20,925 nucleotides of DNA, from positions 1 to 20,925 of the forward strand of contig DBEP01000110.1 in assembly GCA_002294045.1 (NCBI GenBank). The letters are read 5' to 3'. The DNA comes from Lachnoclostridium sp. UBA903. Lineage in GTDB: Bacteria > Bacillota > Clostridia > Lachnospirales > Lachnospiraceae. This document shows positions 1 to 6,716 of this stretch, piece after piece (position 1 is the first letter of the stretch; the number at the start of each line of letters is the position of its first letter). The position numbers were made by a program, and so were the translations under genes. The notes below the pieces were generated by a model. It saw nothing but the letters and a program-made list of their open reading frames with translations. It was not told the origin of the DNA and did no database searches.

Positions 1-548
1 TGGATTTGGGCAGGCTTCCGGTTGAAAAATGGAATGTCCTCCATGAATGCCCGGCCCACTTAACTTACCTGAGGGGAATTGTCAGGCTCCAGGACCATGC
101 TTTGACGGTCAGCGGATATGGCAAACCCAGTGAAGCTTATACCGGCAACGTGGACTGGAAGGATTATGAGTTTACGGCAGAGTTGGTTCCCATAATCGGC
201 AAAAAGCATAACATGCTGTTCCGTGTACAGGGCGGTATGCGCTGTTATGCGGCCGGGCTGTCCGAAAATAACAAACTTACACTGTATAAAAAAGACGGTA
301 CTTACCGTATCCTTTGTGAAAAGGATTTTAACTGGGAGTACGGACAGAGCTACCGCATCCGTGCCAGAGTAATGCAGAACCGTATATCCGTATATCTGGA
401 AAATACACTGCTCCTGGAGTATACGGATACGGACCGGCCTTATCTGAATGGGTGCATCGGTTTTGGTAATGATTCTTCCAGCCGGACGGCTTTTGCAAGG
501 TATGCACTGACAGAGGAAACCGGAAGGAATAATAAATTAAAAGGATAA
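1..548 (+). CDS. C-terminal part of a probable ADP-ribosylglycohydrolase-family protein (5' end outside window)
   Basis: The reading frame is already open at base 3, so this is the tail of a longer gene; a TTG at position 6 is not a credible start. The visible ~180 residues form a beta-rich, lectin-like sandwich of the concanavalin/3-keto-disaccharide-hydrolase type: a WKDYEF strand, a NMLFRVQGG strand, a YAAGL turn and a YLNGCIGFG strand. From memory, this module follows the catalytic domain in long Firmicutes ADP-ribosylglycohydrolases. A ribokinase lies 76 bp downstream on the same strand, which fits a pathway that releases ribose or a related sugar and then phosphorylates it. The catalytic domain is not visible, so the family name is inferred; another glycosidase carrying the same sandwich remains possible. 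Confidence 0.6.
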   Translation, partial: DLGRLPVEKWNVLHECPAHLTYLRGIVRLQDHALTVSGYGKPSEAYTGNVDWKDYEFTAELVPIIGKKHNMLFRVQGGMRCYAAGLSENNKLTLYKKDGTYRILCEKDFNWEYGQSYRIRARVMQNRISVYLENTLLLEYTDTDRPYLNGCIGFGNDSSSRTAFARYALTEETGRNNKLKG

Positions 549-624
549 GCGGGCCGGAAAAGAACAGGCATTCCGGAATAAGGGGAGAAAGGAGTCCAGG
601 GTATTTAATTGTCCCGTAAAATGT

Positions 625-1563
625 ATGAATTCCATTTATGTTATAACCAGTATTAATGTGGATATGGTAGCCCATGTAAAGGAATTTCCTAAAGCAGGCG
701 AAACAGTATTAGGATATAATTTCAGCAGGCATTTCGGTGGGAAAGGTGCCAATCAGGCTATGGCAATCAGTAAACTTGGACTGCCCGTTACAGCGGTAGG
801 CAAAGTTGGAAATGATATGCTTGGCAATGAATATATATCCCATTTGAAAAAAAATAAAATAAATACAAGGTATATTTTTCAATCCTCAGAGCAACCGACC
901 GGAATAGCCCTGATTAATGTGGACGAAAACGGTGAGAATTCGATTATTGTCATATCAGGAGCCAACGATGAGCTGTCCGGTATTGATATAGAAAACACAA
1001 AAGGAACGCTGTTAAAAAGTAAAATTATAATTTCACAGTTTGAAGTTCCTGTAAAAGCCAGCCTTAAGGCATTCCAAATGGCGAAGGAAAACGGTATGAA
1101 AGGAGAGGCAGTCACTATTTTTAATCCGGCACCGGTCAGAGCAATACCGGATGAAATGTGGAGATATATTGACATCCTTGTTCCCAATGAAGGCGAATTG
1201 AGCCAGCTTGCAGGCAGAAAACTTGCTTCAGAGGATGAGATTAAACAGGCCTCCCGTGAATTATTATTAAAAGGTGTAAGATATGTTCTGGTAACCATGG
1301 GTGAAAAAGGTTCCATGCTGACCGGCTCGGATGGTTCCTACTTCATTCCTACAAGGAAGGTGAATACGGTTGATACTACGGCGGCCGGAGACTCTTTTAT
1401 AGGCGGACTGGCAGCGGCACTGTCGGAAAAGACAGAATATGACGATGCGGTGATTTTGGAATGTGCCGGATTTGCAACAAAAGTTGCGGCTTTGGTGGTG
1501 CAGCGGGAGGGAGCCCAGACTTCGCTTCCGACACTGCAGGAAGTATTGGATGTGTTTTCATAG
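625..1563 (+). CDS. rbsK: Ribokinase, PfkB family
   Basis: ATP-dependent sugar kinase of the PfkB family, expected to phosphorylate D-ribose at O5 in the cytoplasm. The 312 residues match the usual ribokinase length. The N-terminal NVD motif (residues 11-13) and the GGKGANQA signature (38-45) are the ribose-binding elements. DTTAAGD (250-256) is the anion hole, with D256 as catalytic base. The ATG at 625 starts the conserved first strand, although its ribosome site is poor: the purine run AAGGGGAGAAAGGAG (581-595) ends about 30 nt upstream and no better in-frame start exists. It probably belongs to the same transcript as the preceding glycohydrolase. Other PfkB sugars (for example 2-deoxyribose) cannot be excluded. 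Confidence 0.9.
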   Translation: MNSIYVITSINVDMVAHVKEFPKAGETVLGYNFSRHFGGKGANQAMAISKLGLPVTAVGKVGNDMLGNEYISHLKKNKINTRYIFQSSEQPTGIALINVDENGENSIIVISGANDELSGIDIENTKGTLLKSKIIISQFEVPVKASLKAFQMAKENGMKGEAVTIFNPAPVRAIPDEMWRYIDILVPNEGELSQLAGRKLASEDEIKQASRELLLKGVRYVLVTMGEKGSMLTGSDGSYFIPTRKVNTVDTTAAGDSFIGGLAAALSEKTEYDDAVILECAGFATKVAALVVQREGAQTSLPTLQEVLDVFS

Positions 1564-1613
1564 TTCTGTCTTATACATTGTAATTTTGGAATTGCCGGAA
1601 CAAAACAGACCGG

Positions 1614-1649
1614 GAAAGTCCCGGGAGGAAGGCAGCTTCCGGGACTTTC
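1614..1649 (+). terminator. Hairpin downstream of rbsK, probable terminator
   Basis: A 13-bp stem (1614-1626 with 1637-1649, core GAAAGTCCCGG/CCGGGACTTTC, one G-U pair) has a 10-nt loop. It lies 50 bp after the rbsK stop and before the promoter of the next gene. The tail (ACAGCCTGTTTTACTC) is only moderately T-rich, so termination may be partial. Confidence 0.65.
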
Positions 1650-1685
1650 ACAGCCTGTTTTACTCCTGAAAAATTATATTTTAAC

Positions 1686-1714
1686 TTGACATTTACGCAT
1701 AAGAGTGCAATAAT
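1686..1714 (+). promoter_or_regulatory. Sigma-A promoter of the polyol dehydrogenase gene
   Basis: A perfect -35 TTGACA (1686-1691), a 17-bp spacer and an AATAAT -10 (1709-1714) preceded by TGC (1706-1708), an extended -10. A TATAAT also occurs at 1714-1719 but at 22-bp spacing, so it is less likely. Transcription should start near 1720, inside the dyad described next. Confidence 0.65.
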
Positions 1715-1752
1715 ATAATAACTTTTATAAAACATTTTATTAAAGTTATTAT
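1715..1752. promoter_or_regulatory. 38-bp AT-rich dyad, candidate operator
   Basis: The segment is symmetric about 1733/1734: 17 of 19 base pairs match, the exceptions being 1726/1741 and the central pair. The outer arms are ATAATAACTTT and AAAGTTATTAT. It begins directly after the -10 box and ends 9 bp before the ribosome site, the position of a repressor operator. No regulator gene is adjacent, so the binding protein is unknown. Confidence 0.5.
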
Positions 1753-1776
1753 TTTAACAACAAGGAGGTAATTATT

Positions 1777-2820
1777 TTGGACGGGACTATGAAAGTTGCG
1801 GTTATGAACGGTATTGGGAAAATGGGTTTTGAAGAAAGGGCCATTCCGAAACCAAAGAGCAATGAGGTGCTTGTAAAGCTGGAATATGTAGGTATCTGCG
1901 GATCGGATTTACATTATTATGAAACCGGACGGATCGGAGATTATATTGTAGAGCCGCCTTTTGTGCTGGGACATGAGCCGGGGGGCGTAGTGGTTGAGGT
2001 TGGAAAGGATGTAGAGCATTTAAAAGCAGGAGACCGTGTTGCCTTAGAACCGGGCAAGACTTGCGGCCATTGTGAGTTCTGCAGAACAGGAAATTATAAT
2101 TTGTGCCCGGATGTTGTTTTTTTTGCAACTCCTCCGGTAGACGGCGTTTTTGGGGAGTACGCAGCTCATGAAGCAGATTTGTGTTTTAAACTTCCGGATA
2201 ATGTAAGTACTTTGGAGGGTGCTTTAATTGAACCTCTGGCAGTGGGCTTCCATGCGGCTATCCAGGGCGGGGCAAGAGCCGGCCAGACAGCGGTTGTAAT
2301 GGGTGCCGGGTGTATCGGCCTGGTTTGTATGATGGCTCTGAAAGCCATGGGAGTTATGAATGTTTACGTCGTGGATATTATGGATAAAAGGCTGGAAAAA
2401 GCATTGGAATTGGGAGCAACAGACGTTATTAACGGAAGTAAAACAGATGCCGTTAAGGCGGTGCTTGAGTATACCAACGGTGCAGGCTGCGATCTGGTGG
2501 TTGAAGCCGCAGGAACCGAAATTACTACAACGCAGGCTATCCATATGTCAAAAAAAGGCGCCCATATTGTTTTGGTCGGCTACAGCAAGAGCGGAGAAAT
2601 GACTCTGCCCATGAGCCTTGTTTTGGATAAGGAGCTGACCTTTAAAACCGTATTCCGTTACCGTCATATCTATCCCATGGCAATTGAAGCGGTGGCAGCC
2701 GGCAAAGTTAATTTAAAAGGTATTGTAACGGATGAATTCTCCCTGGATGACATTCAGAAGGCTATGGATTACAGTGTTAACAATAAAGCAGAAATTGTGA
2801 AGGCAGTTGTTAAAATATAA
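1777..2820 (+). CDS. Zinc-dependent polyol (sorbitol/xylitol-type) dehydrogenase
   Basis: Medium-chain NAD-dependent dehydrogenase that should oxidise a polyol to a ketose (L-iditol 2-dehydrogenase/xylitol dehydrogenase group). Numbered from the TTG start, catalytic zinc ligands are C41 (GICGSDLHYY), H66/E67 (GHEPGG) and E152 (IEPLAVG). A structural zinc site is present as C96, C99, C102 and C110. The Rossmann motif GAGCIG is at 176-181, and D200 after the second strand favours NAD over NADP. The start is TTG at 1777: AAGGAGGT (1762-1769) lies 7 nt upstream, whereas the ATG at 1789 would be 19 nt away. The gene has its own promoter and operator and stands alone between two hairpins. The exact substrate (sorbitol, xylitol, threonine-like) cannot be read from sequence. 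Confidence 0.87.
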   Translation: MDGTMKVAVMNGIGKMGFEERAIPKPKSNEVLVKLEYVGICGSDLHYYETGRIGDYIVEPPFVLGHEPGGVVVEVGKDVEHLKAGDRVALEPGKTCGHCEFCRTGNYNLCPDVVFFATPPVDGVFGEYAAHEADLCFKLPDNVSTLEGALIEPLAVGFHAAIQGGARAGQTAVVMGAGCIGLVCMMALKAMGVMNVYVVDIMDKRLEKALELGATDVINGSKTDAVKAVLEYTNGAGCDLVVEAAGTEITTTQAIHMSKKGAHIVLVGYSKSGEMTLPMSLVLDKELTFKTVFRYRHIYPMAIEAVAAGKVNLKGIVTDEFSLDDIQKAMDYSVNNKAEIVKAVVKI

Positions 2821-2867
2821 TTTTAGCAAAGCTTTCCTCCTGTCTGCTGTATATTTATACCATACAT

Positions 2868-2976
2868 AAGGCATGTATCCTGCAGCCGTAAAGGGCCTGT
2901 TGTCAAATACAAGATAAACCCTATTCTGGACAACAGCTCTAAGTTAGGTTTTACGGATACAGGCCTTATTTTTTAT
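2868..2976 (+). terminator. Long structured 3' RNA element ending in a T-rich terminator tail
   Basis: An outer helix pairs 2868-2880 with 2955-2967 (12 of 13 pairs). After a 7-nt bulge (2881-2887) it continues as GTAAA/TTTAC (2888-2892 with 2950-2954). An internal helix CTGTTGTC/GACAACAG (2897-2904 with 2929-2936) closes a 24-nt loop. The outer helix runs straight into TTATTTTTTATT (about 2967-2978). This works as a factor-independent terminator for the dehydrogenase gene but is far longer than needed. GGCCTGT (2894-2900) can alternatively pair with ACAGGCC (2959-2965), so two folds compete. Confidence 0.6.
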
Positions 2977-3072
2977 TCCATGAAGTTTTTCTTTAAAATA
3001 ATTTCTTGGTAATATGTAGTGCATCTGTTAACTATATACTTCAAATAAGCGCTAAGGTAAGGATTTATACAC

Positions 3073-4635
3073 TTATTTGGCGGTTTTCCGGTATTGTTCC
3101 GGGGTTATGCCGGTTATTTTCTTAAATATACGGAAAAAGTATTTGATATTGTCATAACCTACGGATTTGGATATCTGATATAGTTTGGAATCCGTCTGGA
3201 TTAATAATTCTTTTGCTTTATTAATACGGATTTTATTCACATAATCCACAAATTTCTCACCGGTTTTTTCTTTAAATAAGAAGCTGCAGTAACTTCGGTT
3301 CATATAAAAAAGTGAAGAAATAAATTCCATGGATAAATTGTTTTTATAGTTCCGCTCGATATATAATTTAATTTTTTCAATGCTGTCTTCAATGGTATAA
3401 ACACTGGTTTCAGACATACTTCCTGCTATATTCGTAAAGAGCAGCTTTAAATATATCTTCATTTCCTCAAAATTGAATATGGAATTAAAAATATTCTTTA
3501 TACTGGAAGAATCATTTCTTAAGGAAGAATATTGATAATAAGTGCTTAACATTATTTTTGTTTTTTGGATTAGCTCATTACAGTAGAATTTTGCTTCGTA
3601 GAGGGTACAGTCCGGTACGGATAAAAAATATTTAAATAAATCTTCTACCAGCTCTGAAACTTTAACCTCCTCCGCGGCTTCAATACGGAACAGGAATTCA
3701 TCGGCTAATTTCCAGTTAAGGCGTTTATGAATCTGATTAATCTCCTGAAAAAAATAATAATGATTGGAATCGGTAAGATTTTTGGAATTCAAGGCTTCCA
3801 TACACTCGTTAAAAGCGTTGTTCAGCTGTAATAAGTCCGTTTTGATATTGCTGATTCCGATGGAAACGGAGGAATCCGTTTCCATTAACAATTGGATAAG
3901 TCCCGAGCTTATTTGCTTGCACAGACTGTTTAGTTTAAAGGGAGTATTATCCGGGAAGAACAGGATAAAGAATCCCATTTTATCATTATTCAGATGGGAA
4001 ATATACAGGCCCAGGTCTCCGTAACCGCTGGAAGCAGAGTAGTTATTAAGGGCAGTTTCATCTAAATTTGAAGTGGAATGGATTGTCATCAGAACGATAT
4101 GATGCATGGAATACATAGTTTTTAACTTATCGGAGTTTAATTCCAGTTGCCGGTTATGGTAACCCAGAATCAGATTTTTTAACATCTGGATATCATAACC
4201 GTATTGTACATATTCTTTTTCTGCTTCCATGGTTATAATCTTATCGTCGGAAGACTGGCTGTTTTCAATCAGACCGATTGCTTCTTTCATGGTTTTTTGT
4301 ATATCTTTTTTACTGAACGGCTTCAATATATAACTTATAACTTTGGCCTGAATCGCCTGCTTTGCATAGTCAAAGTCCTTATAGCCGCTGATAACGATTA
4401 TCTGCTTATCCGGATATTTTTCGCGTATTAATTTCAGCAGTTGGGTACCGTCTACCACAGGCATATTCATATCGGTTATAATGATATCAGGATCGGTTTT
4501 CAGAATCAGCTGCATAGCAGTTTCTCCGTTATCGGCTTCCCCAACACATTGCACCCTGTCGTCCAGGGTTCCGATTTTTTTTATAGTACCTTTTCTGGTT
4601 AAAGATTCATCGTCAATGATAATATAGCGGTACAT
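3073..4635 (-). CDS. YesN-type response regulator with AraC DNA-binding domain
   Basis: Cytoplasmic transcription factor of a two-component system, 520 residues. The N-terminal receiver domain (1-120) has acidic pocket D8/D9, phospho-acceptor D55 (ITDMNMP), S83 and K105 (ILKPFS). A poorly conserved middle region of about 300 residues follows, then a C-terminal AraC domain (about 420-517) with two helix-turn-helix units, including KAKELLIQTDSKLYQISK and the GYDNIKYFFRIFKK recognition segment. The ATG at 4635 has AGGAGG (complement of 4641-4646) overlapping the kinase stop codon, so the two genes are translationally coupled. Its probable target is the divergent transporter promoter at 6641-6669, where tandem direct repeats occur. 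A decayed relative lies at 11647-11770. Sugar specificity is unknown. Confidence 0.92.
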   Translation of the reverse strand: MYRYIIIDDESLTRKGTIKKIGTLDDRVQCVGEADNGETAMQLILKTDPDIIITDMNMPVVDGTQLLKLIREKYPDKQIIVISGYKDFDYAKQAIQAKVISYILKPFSKKDIQKTMKEAIGLIENSQSSDDKIITMEAEKEYVQYGYDIQMLKNLILGYHNRQLELNSDKLKTMYSMHHIVLMTIHSTSNLDETALNNYSASSGYGDLGLYISHLNNDKMGFFILFFPDNTPFKLNSLCKQISSGLIQLLMETDSSVSIGISNIKTDLLQLNNAFNECMEALNSKNLTDSNHYYFFQEINQIHKRLNWKLADEFLFRIEAAEEVKVSELVEDLFKYFLSVPDCTLYEAKFYCNELIQKTKIMLSTYYQYSSLRNDSSSIKNIFNSIFNFEEMKIYLKLLFTNIAGSMSETSVYTIEDSIEKIKLYIERNYKNNLSMEFISSLFYMNRSYCSFLFKEKTGEKFVDYVNKIRINKAKELLIQTDSKLYQISKSVGYDNIKYFFRIFKKITGITPEQYRKTAK

Positions 4636-4644
4636 AATTGCCTC

Positions 4645-6384
4645 CTATTTTAATACGGGTAATTTAATTACTATGGTGGTGCCTTCATTTTTTTTACTCT
4701 TGACAGTTAATCCGTATCCGATTCCATAATACAGTTCAATACGGGAATGAATATTCTTCAAGCCGATACTTTGTTTTTCCCGCCGGCCCAGTTCCGTAAT
4801 TAAGATTGGTTTATTCAAGGATTCCTGGACCTCTGCCAATTGTTTTTCATCCATCCCCTTACCGGTATCCGTAATTTCGAAACGGATGATGTCATTTTTA
4901 ACCGATGCCGCGATGGTTACCTTGCCGGCAATAGAGCAGCGGTTAAGGCCGTGATACAGGGCATTTTCCACCAGAGGCTGCAGGATTAATTTTAATATTT
5001 TTAATTTACTGACGGATTTGTCTATCTGATAGAGGAGTTCAAAACGGTTATCAAACCGGATTTTCTGTATGGACATATAATCGTTTACATTTTTTAATTC
5101 GTCATGGACCGTAACCAGTTCGCTTTCCGTATTAATACTGTACCGGAGCATATTGCCAAGGGCCAGAGAGATTACGGAAATGCTTTCGATTTCCTCAATT
5201 TCTGCAATACTATTGATGGATTCCAGCGTATTGTATAAAAAGTGCGAATTAATCTGAGCCTCCAGAGATTTCATCTGGGAATCCAGGGTTATTAGCTTGT
5301 TATGGTACTGCTCCTTGATAAACTGGTTGTTTTCTTCCACCATATTGTTATATTCGTTATACAGAATACCAATCTCATTATGTAAATTCAGATACTTATC
5401 GGCAGTTACCAGGCCGTGTTTTTTGTGGTTGCGCATGATTTCACTCAGGGTAGCGATTGGTTTGGTAAGGGACTTTGATAACAGGAAGGATATAATAATA
5501 AAAATAAACGCACAGGAGGTAGCAATGCCGACAATTAAAAATTTAGTATAATTAAATTCATCGTAAATCGGTTTCATATCTATGGCGGCCACAACGGTTA
5601 AAGAAGGGTTGTCCAAGGTGTTTTTTATAACGGATATATTTTTTTTGCTCTTTTTACTGGTAAAGTTAGTCTTTACAGAATTAATATTGGTATAAAGGAT
5701 GTTTCCGTTATCCTTGGAAACGGTTAATAAAGCATGTTCAGGGAGAGTATTGGAACTGCTTATATCCATAACCTTCAGAGAACAGTCAATGAATAAAACT
5801 CCTAAAAATTCTTTGGAGTATACGTCATAGAGGGCTCTGGAAAAAGAAATGGAATTCTGGGAATTCAATATGAAATCTTTTTTGCTCACGTCACTTATAT
5901 AGAGTTGCCCGTTTTTTTTAATAGTCTCCTTGTACCAGGCATCCTCAAAAGGAGTATAGTTATTTCGGATATCGATTCCGTTTCCCCAGCCGTAGCCAAT
6001 ATTTTCACCGCTGGGAGTAAAGATGAATACCCCATTTACGAAATCGCTGGAGTATAAGAGATGCTGACATAAAAAACGCATATTGTTGCGGCTTTTCCAT
6101 AAATCATATACGGTATAATTCCCTTTTACCCGGTACTTTTTAATATCATCCACAACACTGTAAGAACTGCTGGAGTACAGCTGGAAGATTTCTGTCATGC
6201 CGTCTACGGCATCAATGTGGGACTTAGTAGCCTCTACCGCATTATCTACGATGCTGTTGGTTACCTGCATGGTCTGTTTGTTTACCAGTTCCGTATATCG
6301 CCCGTAAACAAAAATAGTAATAATAACAATGGGAAGGACAGAAATTGATATAAATATAAGCAAAAATTTATTATTCAGTTTCAT
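4645..6384 (-). CDS. YesM-type sensor histidine kinase
   Basis: Membrane sensor kinase of 579 residues that should phosphorylate the response regulator encoded 9 bp downstream. Transmembrane helix 1 is at about residues 7-27, an extracellular Cache-like sensor at 28-278, transmembrane helix 2 at about 281-303, a HAMP linker follows, then the His_kinase module with H381 (QINSHFLYNTLE). The ATPase domain has the N box around N474 (LVENALYHG), DTGKGM (506-511) and GLKNIHSR (541-548). The usual proline before the catalytic histidine is serine here. I chose the ATG at 6384 because GAAGGGAGAA lies 6 nt upstream and the first membrane helix follows directly; an in-frame extension to 6435 has no ribosome site. 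The ligand is likely a sugar or oligosaccharide outside the cell, judged from the divergent importer. Confidence 0.92.
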   Translation of the reverse strand: MKLNNKFLLIFISISVLPIVIITIFVYGRYTELVNKQTMQVTNSIVDNAVEATKSHIDAVDGMTEIFQLYSSSSYSVVDDIKKYRVKGNYTVYDLWKSRNNMRFLCQHLLYSSDFVNGVFIFTPSGENIGYGWGNGIDIRNNYTPFEDAWYKETIKKNGQLYISDVSKKDFILNSQNSISFSRALYDVYSKEFLGVLFIDCSLKVMDISSSNTLPEHALLTVSKDNGNILYTNINSVKTNFTSKKSKKNISVIKNTLDNPSLTVVAAIDMKPIYDEFNYTKFLIVGIATSCAFIFIIISFLLSKSLTKPIATLSEIMRNHKKHGLVTADKYLNLHNEIGILYNEYNNMVEENNQFIKEQYHNKLITLDSQMKSLEAQINSHFLYNTLESINSIAEIEEIESISVISLALGNMLRYSINTESELVTVHDELKNVNDYMSIQKIRFDNRFELLYQIDKSVSKLKILKLILQPLVENALYHGLNRCSIAGKVTIAASVKNDIIRFEITDTGKGMDEKQLAEVQESLNKPILITELGRREKQSIGLKNIHSRIELYYGIGYGLTVKSKKNEGTTIVIKLPVLK

Positions 6385-6420
6385 AATAAATTCTCCCTTC
6401 GTAATTGCTGCAGAAATAAT

Positions 6421-6465
6421 ATACCATGTCCGCAAGCTCCCATGGTATGCGCCGCTTCGTGGCGT
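6421..6465 (-). other. Two adjacent hairpins in the 5' leader of the sensor kinase mRNA
   Basis: In the minus-strand transcript, a small stem (CGCC/GGCG around 6450-6464) is followed by an 8-bp stem ATACCATG/CATGGTAT (6421-6428 with 6441-6448, 12-nt loop). The second stem ends about 20 nt before the kinase ribosome site (6400-6391). A role in translation or mRNA stability is inferred. Confidence 0.4.
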
Positions 6466-6510
6466 TGATGCACACTCACTTTATTCGGCGCGGGTATGAT
6501 GTCTGGCGTC

Positions 6511-6519
6511 ATTATACCA
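6511..6519 (-). promoter_or_regulatory. Probable extended -10 promoter of the kinase/regulator operon
   Basis: On the minus strand TGG is followed by a perfect TATAAT (complement of 6511-6516). The position 17 bp upstream (TATACT) is a poor -35, so this would rely on the extended -10. It sits inside an inverted repeat (6493-6501 with 6510-6518, one G-T mismatch) that could be a regulator site. It predicts a leader of about 120 nt. Confidence 0.5.
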
Positions 6520-6616
6520 CAAAACCGTATTAAAGTATACTGCTGTCGTTGAGATACCAAGAGAGAACCGCAGGCCGACTGAAATACGAGGGCAGAATAG
6601 TAAAATAACCCAACCC

Positions 6617-6652
6617 AACAAAAATATACCTTAACATCAAACAAAAATATAC
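6617..6652 (+). promoter_or_regulatory. Tandem 13-bp direct repeats, candidate YesN-type activator sites
   Basis: AACAAAAATATAC occurs exactly at 6617-6629 and 6640-6652, 23 bp apart start to start, each followed within a base by TTAA. AraC-type response regulators commonly bind direct repeats about two helical turns apart. The proximal copy lies where the -35 of the transporter promoter should be. Confidence 0.6.
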
Positions 6653-6669
6653 TTAATTTATGCTAGAAT
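6641..6669 (+). promoter_or_regulatory. Activator-dependent promoter of importer 1
   Basis: An extended -10 (TGC then TAGAAT at 6664-6669) has no recognisable -35: the matching position (6641-6646, ACAAAA) is inside the proximal direct repeat. This is the layout of class II activation. The mRNA would start near 6676, about 40 nt before the binding-protein ATG. Confidence 0.55.
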
Positions 6670-6716
6670 AGCGTTGCAAACATAAATAAGCATTGAAAAT
6701 TGGGAGGATTTGAAGT

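Noticed and set aside
328..675. Minus-strand 115-residue frame over the glycohydrolase tail and rbsK start
   Set aside because: It crosses two genes antisense, and its product has no recognisable motif.
2868..2976. Known riboswitch or T-box
   Set aside because: I saw no T-box sequence or other recognisable riboswitch core, and the element follows a gene and faces a convergent one, so it controls no downstream gene.
6381..6644. 87-residue minus-strand open frame over the kinase leader
   Set aside because: It overlaps the kinase start and the promoter, has no ribosome site, and its composition reflects the hairpin-rich leader rather than a protein.
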